A stretch of 64,000 nucleotides of DNA from JBDHHQ01 sp039586035 (GTDB lineage: Bacteria; Gemmatimonadota; Gemmatimonadetes; Longimicrobiales; Gaopeijiaceae). The notes below the pieces were generated by a model. It was not told where the DNA came from. It saw nothing but the letters and a program-made list of their open reading frames with translations, and did no database searches. This document shows, in pieces, positions 33,637-41,584 of this stretch. The stretch lies in the NCBI GenBank assembly GCA_039586035.1, contig JBDHLD010000004.1, positions 124,001 to 188,000 on the forward strand. Direction: 5' to 3'. The stretch's first letter is position 1. The number at the start of each line of letters is the position of its first letter. Made by a program: the position numbers and the translations under genes.

Positions 33637-35019
33637 TCACTTGCCGATGCAGAAGTCCCGGAAGACCCGGTCGAGCACGTCGTCCACCGAAATCACCCCC
33701 AGCAGCTCCTCCAGGGCCGTTTCCGCCGGTCGCAAATGCGTCGCCGCGACCTCGGCTGGCACACCGTCACGAAGCGCCCGGGCAAAGTCCGCCACCTCTC
33801 CATGAGCCGTGCGTAGAGCGTCGCGATGACGCCGACGGGTCAGCACCGGGACGTCCGGTGCTGCGGAAACGAGTCCCCCATACACCAACTCGGCCAGCGC
33901 GCTCTTGAGCTCGGCGACTCCGTCGCCCGTCCGGCTGGACACATTTACCGCGCCTGCGTACTTGCCGGTGCCCTCGCCCGAGCTGGGGGGCGTGGATGGG
34001 CCATCGTGCTCCAGTAGGTCGGTCTTTGTGCGTACGACCACCACCGGTACTCCCTCGAGCTCGGACGTGAACGCCCGCTCCTCCGTCCCCACGCCGACAC
34101 GGGCGTCGACACAAAGCAGCACCACGTCGGCACGCTCCACGTAGCGGCGAGCGACCTCCACGCCAATGCGCTCGACCGGCTCATCCGTAGTCCGTATCCC
34201 TGCGGTGTCGACCAGCCTGAACGGATATCCGTCCAGGGTTACCACCGCTTCGATGGCATCACGAGTGGTACCGGGCACGTCGGTAACGATGGCCCTGGCT
34301 TCACCCAGTAACACGTTGAACAGACTGGACTTACCGGTGTTAACCAGGCCTGCCAGAACCGTCACCGCGCCCTCACGCAGCAACTCGCCCTCCGGCGCGG
34401 TGCGAAGCAGAGTCTCGAGGGCCTTGCAGACGGCATCCGCGCGGTCGGCCACGACGTGGGCGGGCACGGGCGCCTCGTCCTCCTCGGGAAAGTCGATGTG
34501 ATGGGCCAGAAGCGCTTCGAGGTGCACCAACTCCTGCCGTAGCGCACCCACCCGCTCTGAAAGCCCCCGTTCGAGTTGCCCCAACGCCGCACGCCTGAGC
34601 GCCCGGCTGCGTCCGTCCACCAGGTCCAACACAGCCTCGGCCTGCACCAGGTCCATCTTCCCGTTCAGGTAGGCCCGGCGCGTGAACTCGCCCGGTTCGG
34701 CAGACCGGCAGCCCACTCCGAGCGCAGCGTCGACGACCAGGAGGGGCGTCAACCATCCGCCGTGGCAGGACAGCTCGGCCATGTCCTCGCCCGTGTAGCT
34801 GGATGGGGCGGGAAAGGTCGTGACCAGCGCCCGATCCAGCGGCTCCCCGGTCCGGGGATCCACGATCGAGGTCAGGTAGGCACGACGCGGCTCGCCCTCG
34901 GGGGGTCGGTCTGGACAGAGCCGCCGGACCGTCTGCAGCGCATTCGGGCCCGACAGCCGGACGATGGAGATGGCGCCGGGGCCTGATGGCGTGCTGCATG
35001 CGACGATGGTGTCGATCAT
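33637..35019 (-). CDS. mnmE: tRNA modification GTPase MnmE
   Basis: 460 residues. It has an N-terminal tetrahydrofolate-binding domain (1-118), a helical domain, and an inserted G domain with G1 GLVNTGKS (224-231), G2 TTRD (251-254), G3 DTAG (271-274) and G4 TKTD (331-334). The C-terminal CIGK (457-460) supplies the Cys of the family. The G4 motif is TKTD instead of NKxD and G1 starts GLVNT instead of GxPNA/GRPN, both mild deviations. It is upstream of acyP and mnmG, its functional partner. Confidence 0.94.
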   Translation of the reverse strand: MIDTIVACSTPSGPGAISIVRLSGPNALQTVRRLCPDRPPEGEPRRAYLTSIVDPRTGEPLDRALVTTFPAPSSYTGEDMAELSCHGGWLTPLLVVDAALGVGCRSAEPGEFTRRAYLNGKMDLVQAEAVLDLVDGRSRALRRAALGQLERGLSERVGALRQELVHLEALLAHHIDFPEEDEAPVPAHVVADRADAVCKALETLLRTAPEGELLREGAVTVLAGLVNTGKSSLFNVLLGEARAIVTDVPGTTRDAIEAVVTLDGYPFRLVDTAGIRTTDEPVERIGVEVARRYVERADVVLLCVDARVGVGTEERAFTSELEGVPVVVVRTKTDLLEHDGPSTPPSSGEGTGKYAGAVNVSSRTGDGVAELKSALAELVYGGLVSAAPDVPVLTRRRHRDALRTAHGEVADFARALRDGVPAEVAATHLRPAETALEELLGVISVDDVLDRVFRDFCIGK

Positions 35020-35109
35020 TGCCTGACCCGAGCTTCCGCGGTCTCGACTCGGCGAGAACGGTCCCCGGGGCGCGACCCGCGGGGCCTCGCGGAATCTACC
35101 GGCGGTTGT

Positions 35110-36930
35110 CTAGCGCTTGCGAGAGGCTCGCTTCTTGCGCCTGCGCGGCTGCTGCTGCTCCTCGTTCTTGGGCTTTTCCGGCTCCACCGCAACTGCCGGC
35201 TTGGGCGCGTCCGCTCGAGCCTTCTTGCGCTCGTTCGCGATCCAGAACTGCTGTGGCAGCGTCGCGATGTTCGCGGTCGCGTAGTAGAGGTTCAGGCCCG
35301 AGGGTAGACGGAAGAAGATGAAGACCAGGAAGATCGGCATGAACCACATCATCATCTTCATCTGCGGATTCACCTGATCCATGCTCCGGAACCCGACCCA
35401 CTGCAGCAGGAACATGGACAGTCCAAGGAAGATCGGCAGGATGTAGTACGGATCCGCCAGGGACAGGTCAGGCAGCCACAGGAAGGGCACGCCTCTCAGC
35501 TCGATGGTGTTCTGGAATACGAAGAACAGAGCCACCAGCACCGGCCACGGGAGCAGCATGGGAAGGCACCCGGCCAGCGGGTTGAACCCGTGCTCCTTAT
35601 AGAGCTTCATGAGCTCTTTCTGCATCTTCTCCGGGTTGTCCTTGTGCGTCTTCTGGATCTCCTGGAGAAGCGGCTGCACCGCCATGTTCTTGAGCTGGGC
35701 CTTCATCGAGCGGTGATAGAGCGGGAAGAAGACCACACGCATCATCACGCCGAACAGGATCAGCACCCAGCCGTAAGCCAGGTTGAAGCGATCGTGCATC
35801 CAGTTGAGGAACGTGATAATGAGCCCGGTGAACGGCTGGATCACCGGCCGCATGAACTTCCAGCCGTACGGGTTCGCGTCCTCCAGGTCGTGCCCGTAGG
35901 CCGACAGGCGCTTGAAGTCTTGAGGCCCGGCATAGAGCCGATATGCGAAGCGCCCCTCCGGCCCGAAGGGTTGCGTCACCGTGAGGCTCGCGCGGTGCTC
36001 GGCGGGGTGCTCGGCGGCCAGGAGGCCCCCAAGGCGCTCGGAAGCCTCCGGCTCGGTGCCCGCCAGGGCGCCGAACATGAAGAACTTGGTCTTGAAGACG
36101 GCCCAGAAGAACGGACCGTCATCGATCTGCAGCCCCTCGACGTCTCTCAGCGGGACAGCCCGAATGCCCCGGTCGATGTGATTCGTGACGTATGCGGTGA
36201 GACGACCCTCCTCCTCGACGTTCACCTCGTTGAAGGCTACGCCAGATCCCAGATCCGTGAAGAGGGTTCCCGACTCCACGCCGCGGACCTGCCCCGAGAC
36301 GACGATGCCGTACTCTTCCGGCACGAACGTGTACGCGACCTCCATCCCGAAGTCGGATGTCGGATGGTCGTAGGTGAACCGGAGCGTTTCCGCGGCTCCT
36401 CCCTGACTCACCTCGACCGAAGGGGCAGACGGCTCGAACGGTGCCCGCCGCATGTCGACGGTGTCCCCGGCCACGAGCAGCCGCTGGCCGAGGGTCGCCA
36501 CCTCGCCGTCCGGGACGAGTTGGACGGGGCCCGACCCCGTGAACGACTCGAAGCCCGGCAGCTCGGCCGAGAGAAGCCTGGCGCCGTGCGTGGTGAACGT
36601 GAGGCGGTAGAGCGGCGTCTCCACGATGACGAGCTGCTCCGGCACCGCCGGCGCCTGTGGGTCCGCTTCGGTGTCCGCGGTGGCCGTGTCCTGGGCGACC
36701 GGCTCGACCGCCGGACCCGCCAGCTCCGTATCCGGGACCTGGGGCACTACGGGAGGCGCCTGGTCCACGGTCGGGCTGTCCGCCGGGACATTCCCCGGGT
36801 CCTGCACCAGCGTGGAGTCGATCTGGAGGCCAGGGTCTTCGGGGGGGATCGGTGGAAAGAGCAGATTGGTGCCCACGAGGACCACGATCATCAGCCCGAT
36901 CGCCAAGAGAAAGCGAAGCTCGGTCCTCAT
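35110..36930 (-). CDS. yidC: Membrane protein insertase YidC
   Basis: 606 residues, the Gram-negative form. It has an N-terminal helix (5-25), an acidic/Pro-rich linker (28-95), the large periplasmic beta domain (about 97-345), then five conserved helices from about 370 to 570 (FTGLIITFLNWMHDRFNLAYGW; RVVFFPLYHRSMKAQLKNMA; GCLPMLLPWPVLVALFFVFQNTIELR). A very basic tail (RRRKKRASRKR) probably contacts the ribosome. It is the insertase for many inner-membrane proteins. The ATG overlaps the yidD stop. No jag gene follows; mnmE is next. Confidence 0.95.
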   Translation of the reverse strand: MRTELRFLLAIGLMIVVLVGTNLLFPPIPPEDPGLQIDSTLVQDPGNVPADSPTVDQAPPVVPQVPDTELAGPAVEPVAQDTATADTEADPQAPAVPEQLVIVETPLYRLTFTTHGARLLSAELPGFESFTGSGPVQLVPDGEVATLGQRLLVAGDTVDMRRAPFEPSAPSVEVSQGGAAETLRFTYDHPTSDFGMEVAYTFVPEEYGIVVSGQVRGVESGTLFTDLGSGVAFNEVNVEEEGRLTAYVTNHIDRGIRAVPLRDVEGLQIDDGPFFWAVFKTKFFMFGALAGTEPEASERLGGLLAAEHPAEHRASLTVTQPFGPEGRFAYRLYAGPQDFKRLSAYGHDLEDANPYGWKFMRPVIQPFTGLIITFLNWMHDRFNLAYGWVLILFGVMMRVVFFPLYHRSMKAQLKNMAVQPLLQEIQKTHKDNPEKMQKELMKLYKEHGFNPLAGCLPMLLPWPVLVALFFVFQNTIELRGVPFLWLPDLSLADPYYILPIFLGLSMFLLQWVGFRSMDQVNPQMKMMMWFMPIFLVFIFFRLPSGLNLYYATANIATLPQQFWIANERKKARADAPKPAVAVEPEKPKNEEQQQPRRRKKRASRKR

Positions 36931-37223
36931 CGCGGCCCCCAGGGCGAGGCCGAATCCGGCGCCTCACCTCCGACAGCGGCTCCCACGGAAGGGCCGGTGC
37001 CGTCCCTCGTAGGAGGCACGGGGTCGTAGCCCTTCCCCCCGAACGGGTGGCAGCGGAGGATGCGCCGCACGGCCAGGCCTCCGCCACGGAACGCCCCGAA
37101 GCGCTCGATGGCCTCGGCGGCATACGCCGAGCACGTCGGCGTGAACCGGCATGAGGGTGGCGTAAGGGGTGAGATGCCCTTCCGGTAGAAGGAGATCAAC
37201 CCCAGGAGGGCGGCCTTGAGCAT
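36927..37223 (-). CDS. yidD: Membrane protein insertion efficiency factor YidD
   Basis: 98 residues. The signature runs FYRKGISPLTPPSCRFTPTCSAYAAEAIERFGAFRGGGLAVRRILRCHPFG, covering 12-62 with three conserved cysteines, and GGKGYDPVP follows. The last about 25 residues are a Gly/Ala/Pro extension. It overlaps the end of rnpA by 28 nt, the usual rnpA-yidD arrangement. Confidence 0.93.
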   Translation of the reverse strand: MLKAALLGLISFYRKGISPLTPPSCRFTPTCSAYAAEAIERFGAFRGGGLAVRRILRCHPFGGKGYDPVPPTRDGTGPSVGAAVGGEAPDSASPWGPR

Positions 37224-37579
37224 ATGGACTCCGTGACCTGCACGATCTGCGTCTTCAGTTCACCGAAGCGGGCATCATACGCCTCGCGGCGTGCCCGGAT
37301 CAGCACGTCGACGCTGGCGCGCTCCAGATGTAGGCGCGGCAGCACCTCGCTTCTCCCGACCTCTCGGAGCCGTCTCTTCAGACGGTTCCGGTCCACGATC
37401 CCGTGTCGATGCCTGGGCACCACCAGACCCAACCGCGGACGTGAAACGGGGGAAGGTCGGAAGAAGACGTCCAGATGAGACGTCCGCTTCCGCTTCCCCC
37501 GCCTCAGAAGCTCTCTGATGTCACGGCTCTTGCGGATCCGACTGGCACGCGGGAACCGAAAGCCGTCCAACGTCCCCAC
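37196..37579 (-). CDS. rnpA: Ribonuclease P protein component
   Basis: About 127 residues. RIRKSRDIRELLRRGKRKRTSHLDVFF and the RNA-binding RNRLKRRLREVGR (the RNR motif) identify it. It binds RNase P RNA to mature tRNA 5' ends. The start is uncertain: GTG at 37579 and TTG at 37570 are both near a GGGGAG stretch. The same frame stays open far upstream across dnaA, but that part is antisense and not real. Confidence 0.88.
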   Translation of the reverse strand: MGTLDGFRFPRASRIRKSRDIRELLRRGKRKRTSHLDVFFRPSPVSRPRLGLVVPRHRHGIVDRNRLKRRLREVGRSEVLPRLHLERASVDVLIRARREAYDARFGELKTQIVQVTESICSRPPSWG

Positions 37580-37611
37580 TCCCCATCGATTCGGGTCTGG
37601 GGTCGCTGGGA

Positions 37612-37770
37612 TCACGCCCCGTACTTGGAGCCGATCGTGACCACGAGGCGCCGCCGTCCTTTGCGCCGCCTCCGGTTCAGGGTCTTTCGTCCGCCTGGAG
37701 TGCTCATCCGGGCACGGAACCCGTGCTTGTTCACTCTCTTGCGGTTCCGGGGCCTGTATGTGGGCTTCAT
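37612..37770 (-). CDS. rpmH: 50S ribosomal protein L34
   Basis: 52 residues, starting MKPTYRPRNRKRVNKHGFRARMSTPGGRKTLNRRRRKGRRRL, which is unmistakable L34. A few extra residues (VVTIGSKYGA) extend the C-terminus beyond the usual 44-46. It is first in the leftward operon leading into rnpA, yidD and yidC, and divergent from dnaA. Confidence 0.95.
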   Translation of the reverse strand: MKPTYRPRNRKRVNKHGFRARMSTPGGRKTLNRRRRKGRRRLVVTIGSKYGA

Positions 37771-37827
37771 CTGGGCTGCCCGCCTGTCCTGACGAGAACG
37801 AAGAAATCGTAGCGAAACGAGCAGGCA

Positions 37828-37857
37828 AAGATACCCGGAGGCGCAGAAACGGGTCAA
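37828..37857 (-). promoter_or_regulatory. Candidate promoter of rpmH-rnpA-yidD-yidC
   Basis: TTGACC (37852-37857) and TATCTT (37828-37833) on the minus strand are spaced by 18 nt, about 58 nt before the rpmH ATG. Both hexamers are near the sigma-70 consensus. Confidence 0.5.
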
Positions 37858-37960
37858 CCCCGACCGCCACTCGAACCCTCGGTTTACGGCGTCCACAGGG
37901 CGGCGTGGCCCGGCTCTCCACGGGTCGCTCTCCAAGACCTCGACCCCGCGGTTCGACCGA

Positions 37961-37990
37961 TTGACTTGCCGGCGGTCGGACCTTTAGGTT
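37961..37990 (+). promoter_or_regulatory. Candidate dnaA promoter
   Basis: TTGACT (37961-37966) and TAGGTT (37985-37990) are spaced by 18 nt, about 67 nt before the dnaA start. No DnaA box with fewer than three mismatches was seen here, so autoregulation by DnaA is not evident. Confidence 0.4.
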
Positions 37991-38056
37991 CGCCGGCCCG
38001 GGAGCGGGCAGAGCACGTTCCTTCCCCGTTCGGGTCCGATCTCCTCGCTGCCGCTC

Positions 38057-39445
38057 ATGTGGATGGAGCTCACCGCAGACGAACTCTGGTCTCGCATCCT
38101 CGACGCCGCCAGGTCCAGGCTCCCGGAACAGGGATTTCAAACCTGGGTCGCCGGCGCGACCGTGCTCGGCCTTTCTGGGGACGAGCTGTTGTTGGAGGCG
38201 CCCAGTGAATTCCATGTCCAATGGCTCGAGGACAAATACGGCGACACTCTGGCTGATGTAGCCCGCCAGGTCGTCGGACGGCCCGTGCGGATCTCGGCGC
38301 GGGCCCGCTCGGGCGGCCCCACGACCGTCCCTACCGTGGAGCTCACTCCGCCGTCCTCGATTCTCGAAGCGCACCAAGGATCCGTGGATCCGTCGCCGCG
38401 GACGCTGCAGCACAGGCCCCTGAACGAGCGCTACACCTTCGACCGGTTCGTCGTGGGAACGGGCAATCAGCTGGCCGTGGCCGGCGCTCGGGCCGTGGCG
38501 GAGCGGCCGGCCCGTCTCTACAACCCACTGTTCCTCTACGGCGGAGTGGGGCTCGGCAAGACCCATCTGATGCACGCCATCGGCAATCACATCGTCGAGA
38601 ATCACCACGCCACCGCGGTGGCATACGTGCCTTCCGAGCAGTTCACGAACGAGCTCGTGACCGCGATCCAGGAAGGCAAGACGGCAGATTTCCGGCGCCG
38701 ATACCGTCAGATGGACCTCCTCCTCGTGGACGACGTGCACTTCCTCGAAGGAAAGGAGCGCACCCAGGAGGAGTTTTTCCATACGTTCAACGCCCTGCAT
38801 GACGCGCACCGCCAGATCGTTCTCACGAGCGACCGGCCACCCAAGGACATCCCCGGGCTCGAAGAGCGCCTCGTGTCGCGCTTCGAGTGGGGCCTGGTGG
38901 CCGACGTGAAGCCACCGGACTACGAGACCCGCATCGCGATTCTCCGCAAGAAGGCCGGGGACGACGGATTGGTGCTGGACGAGGACGTCATCGACTTCAT
39001 CGCCCGGTCGTGCACGTCCTCGGTCCGGGAGCTCGAAGGCGCGGTCATCAAGCTTCTCGCCTACTCCTCGCTGAAGAACGAGGAGATCACCCTGGAGCTC
39101 GCGCGGACATCCATTCGCGCGGTGCTGAAGCGTGGTGAGCCCGGCGGACCACCACTCACTCCAGAGCTCATTCGAGAAGCGACGGCCGAGAGGTGGGGCG
39201 TCGATCCCACGGCCCTGACATCGAAGCGCCGGACCAAGGACTTGACGGTACCCCGGCAGGTCGCCATGTACCTGATCAAGGAGATCCTGGGGACGCCTCT
39301 GGTGCAGATCGGCAGACACTTCGGCGGTCGGGATCACTCCACGGTCCACCACTCCATCCAGAAGGTCGAGAAGCAACTGGAGACGGATGACGACTTCCGT
39401 CTCCGGGTGGAGGCGGTAGCTGCCACCCTACGCGAGGGCGTGTAG
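38057..39445 (+). CDS. dnaA: Chromosomal replication initiator protein DnaA
   Basis: 462 residues. Domain I (1-80) has the helicase-loading region, and domain II is a short linker (80-122). The AAA+ domain III has Walker A GGVGLGKT (162-169) and Walker B LLLVDD (221-226). Domain IV ends in the DNA-binding GGRDHSTVHHS (423-433). It binds DnaA boxes and melts oriC. Start codons at 38057 and 38063 (MELTADE) are both possible. Confidence 0.96.
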   Translation: MWMELTADELWSRILDAARSRLPEQGFQTWVAGATVLGLSGDELLLEAPSEFHVQWLEDKYGDTLADVARQVVGRPVRISARARSGGPTTVPTVELTPPSSILEAHQGSVDPSPRTLQHRPLNERYTFDRFVVGTGNQLAVAGARAVAERPARLYNPLFLYGGVGLGKTHLMHAIGNHIVENHHATAVAYVPSEQFTNELVTAIQEGKTADFRRRYRQMDLLLVDDVHFLEGKERTQEEFFHTFNALHDAHRQIVLTSDRPPKDIPGLEERLVSRFEWGLVADVKPPDYETRIAILRKKAGDDGLVLDEDVIDFIARSCTSSVRELEGAVIKLLAYSSLKNEEITLELARTSIRAVLKRGEPGGPPLTPELIREATAERWGVDPTALTSKRRTKDLTVPRQVAMYLIKEILGTPLVQIGRHFGGRDHSTVHHSIQKVEKQLETDDDFRLRVEAVAATLREGV

Positions 39446-39710
39446 AATCGTGTCGAGAGGATGTGGAAACACGGTGGATTACCCACAGAGCCCGGGTGGA
39501 CTGTTCACGTTTGGAGGGTTTTCAACCGTCCTTCCACGGAGGACCTTTAGAGGCTTCAGGCTGTGAATACAGGGCTTTCGACCCAGGAGAGCATGGCGTT
39601 CCACGATTCCACAGGCTCTACTACGACTATGTTTATTTACCTATACCGATCATGAAGAAGCATTCGTTGTGGAAACCGCCCGCGGCGACCCCGACACGAG
39701 TGGAGGCCCG
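39446..39710. other. oriC: Probable origin of replication (oriC)
   Basis: This 265-bp dnaA-dnaN gap has five 9-mers close to the DnaA box TTATCCACA: 39462-39470 (TGTGGAAAC), 39479-39487 (TTACCCACA, one mismatch), 39562-39570 (TGTGAATAC, one mismatch to TTATTCACA on the other strand), 39605-39613 (GATTCCACA) and 39668-39676 (TGTGGAAAC). An AT-rich stretch at about 39626-39646, between the fourth and fifth boxes, is a candidate unwinding element. Gene orientation flips around this region. Confidence 0.75.
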
Positions 39711-40826
39711 ATGAATTTCACGATCACTCGGCAGAATCTGCACGAGGGTCTCGCGGCCGTTTCGGCCAGCATTCCGACCAAGACTACGCTTCCGGTTCTC
39801 TCGAACATCCTGTTGGAGGCGGCCGAGGACGGAGTCTGGATGAGCGGCACGGATCTCGATGTTGCCGTCCGGGTGAAAGTGCCCGCCGACGTGACGGAGC
39901 AGGGGAACATCACGGCGCCTGGCAAGAAGCTCCAGGAGATAGCCCGGGAGCTTCCCGATCAACCGGTGGCGGTCGCGACCCGGGGTGACCAGATCGAGCT
40001 CAACTGTGGTCACAGCCGTTTCAAGCTCAACGGTCTGCCTTCCGAAGAGTTTCCGACCCTCCCGGACGTTTCTTTTGACGGAGGATGGAAGGTTGCCGGC
40101 TCGGACCTCCAGTCCCTCATCCACCACACGTCCTTCGCGGTCTCTACCGAGGAGAGCCGCCCCATCCTGAACGGCGTCCTCTGGGAGCTCCGTGACGGGA
40201 GCATGCGGATGGTGGCGACGAACGGGCACCGGCTGGCACGAATGGGCGTACCCGCTTCTTCGTCTGGTGCCCCGAGCGCCGACTTCATCGTGCCACCCGC
40301 TGCGCTCCAGCAGGTCCAGCGGCTGTTCAAGGGCGCGGATGAGCTGGAGGTGGCGCAGAACGGCAATCATCTCGGCTTCCGCTCCGGGGATACTCAGGTC
40401 TACACCCGGCTCATCGAGGGCGCCTATCCCAACTACGAACAGGTCATCCCGAAGGACAACGACCGATTCGCCATCGTGGAGAAGAAGACCCTCGCATCGG
40501 CTGTCCGCCGAATGGCGGTCGTGGCGAGTGACCAAACCCACCGGATCCGCCTGCAGTTTCAGCCGGACCGCGTCTCACTCAGCGTTCTGACGCCAGATCT
40601 GGGAGAGGCCCAGGACGAGCTGGAGCTCAGCTTCGAGGGCGAGGAGCTCGAAATCGGCTTCAACGCGAATTACCTGCTCGAAGTCCTCCGGTACATGCCC
40701 ACGGACGAGGTAAAGCTGACGTTCAAGGCACCCGAACGGGCGGCCACGCTCGAGCCGGTCGTAGCCGAGGATACCGAGAGTCCGGACTACTTGTGTCTCG
40801 TCATGCCTCTACGGCTGTTGGACTGA
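39711..40826 (+). CDS. dnaN: DNA polymerase III sliding clamp, beta subunit
   Basis: 371 residues, the usual length. The three repeated clamp domains are visible, starting MNFTITRQNLHEGLAAVSASIPTKTTLPVLSNILLEA and ending SPDYLCLVMPLRLLD (the typical YLIMPMRL-like end). The ATG has GGAGG 6 nt upstream. recF and gyrB, often next to dnaN, are not here; pyrE follows on the opposite strand. Confidence 0.96.
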   Translation: MNFTITRQNLHEGLAAVSASIPTKTTLPVLSNILLEAAEDGVWMSGTDLDVAVRVKVPADVTEQGNITAPGKKLQEIARELPDQPVAVATRGDQIELNCGHSRFKLNGLPSEEFPTLPDVSFDGGWKVAGSDLQSLIHHTSFAVSTEESRPILNGVLWELRDGSMRMVATNGHRLARMGVPASSSGAPSADFIVPPAALQQVQRLFKGADELEVAQNGNHLGFRSGDTQVYTRLIEGAYPNYEQVIPKDNDRFAIVEKKTLASAVRRMAVVASDQTHRIRLQFQPDRVSLSVLTPDLGEAQDELELSFEGEELEIGFNANYLLEVLRYMPTDEVKLTFKAPERAATLEPVVAEDTESPDYLCLVMPLRLLD

Positions 40827-40902
40827 TCGGGGAAGTCCGCGCCGCGGCGTTGCTTCTCGGCTCCGGAGCTGGGGGCAGGAGCCCGTGGTGGCCATCCGTA
40901 GA

Positions 40903-40918
40903 AGCGGCAGAAGCCGCT
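40903..40918. terminator. Hairpin between convergent dnaN and pyrE
   Basis: AGCGGC-AGAA-GCCGCT makes a 6-bp stem with a 4-nt loop in the 116-bp convergent gap. No T-run follows. It may help end transcription from both sides. Confidence 0.3.
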
Positions 40919-40942
40919 CACGAATGGCGGTGGCGCGCGGCC

Positions 40943-41509
40943 TTAGTCGGCCACGCCCCTCGCGACCTCGAGTAGCTCCGCGGCGGTGAAGATGGCGTGA
41001 ATCGCGTACCCCTCACCCTCGATTCGCTCCCGAGCGCCTTCTCCCCGGTCCACGAGTGCCAGGATCCCCGCCACGGTAGCGCCGTGAGCCTCGATGGCCC
41101 GGACGGCCTGCAGGGCGCTGTTCCCCGACGTGAGCGAGTCCTCCATGACCACCACGCGGGCGTGGGAGGGTAACCCGCCCTCGATCCGCTGTCCCGTTCC
41201 GTGGCCCTTGGGCGTCTTTCTCACTGAGAAGGCGTCGAGTGGGGCCCCTTCTATCCAGCTCCGGTGGGCGAGCGCGTAGGCGAGTGGGTCGGCACCCATG
41301 GTTAGCCCACCTGCGTGGGTGGCGCTCCAGTCCAGGCCCTGAAGAGCCTCCCAGCACGCCAGGCCACAGAGGAACTGACCCTCGGCCGACATGGTAGTGC
41401 AGCGGGCGTCGACGTAGTACGACGAACGCACGCCGCTGGCGAGTGTAAAAGTGCCCAATCGTATGGAGCGCTCCACGAGGAGCAGCTTGAGGCGTTCGTG
41501 GTTCGGCAT
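40943..41509 (-). CDS. pyrE: Orotate phosphoribosyltransferase
   Basis: 188 residues. VRKTPKGHGTGQRIEGG (96-112) contains the catalytic-loop Lys and His. The PRPP-binding loop is VVVMEDSLTSGNS (119-131), where the family usually has VEDVxTTGGS; the acidic pair is reduced to ED followed by S. FTLASGVRSSYYVDARCTTM matches the substrate-binding N-terminal block. It makes OMP in pyrimidine synthesis. It is a single gene, divergent from the lipoprotein gene. Confidence 0.85.
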   Translation of the reverse strand: MPNHERLKLLLVERSIRLGTFTLASGVRSSYYVDARCTTMSAEGQFLCGLACWEALQGLDWSATHAGGLTMGADPLAYALAHRSWIEGAPLDAFSVRKTPKGHGTGQRIEGGLPSHARVVVMEDSLTSGNSALQAVRAIEAHGATVAGILALVDRGEGARERIEGEGYAIHAIFTAAELLEVARGVAD

Positions 41510-41584
41510 GCGCGCACAGTGCCGACTGGCCTCGAGAGACGTCAAGGCGGAGACCCGATTCGGGTGATCCGCAGACCGGAGTCC

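Noticed and set aside
37860..37885. A T-loop-like GGTTCGAG on the minus strand suggesting a tRNA.
   Set aside because: The flanks do not pair into T or acceptor stems, and no anticodon arm is present.
37771..38056. Possible oriC upstream of dnaA.
   Set aside because: No good DnaA boxes were found here (best has three mismatches), whereas the dnaA-dnaN gap has several.
37196..39376. Very long minus-strand open frame (over 700 codons) covering dnaA.
   Set aside because: Only its 3' end matches rnpA; the rest is antisense to dnaA and lacks any protein-like features. Long open frames opposite coding are common in GC-rich DNA.
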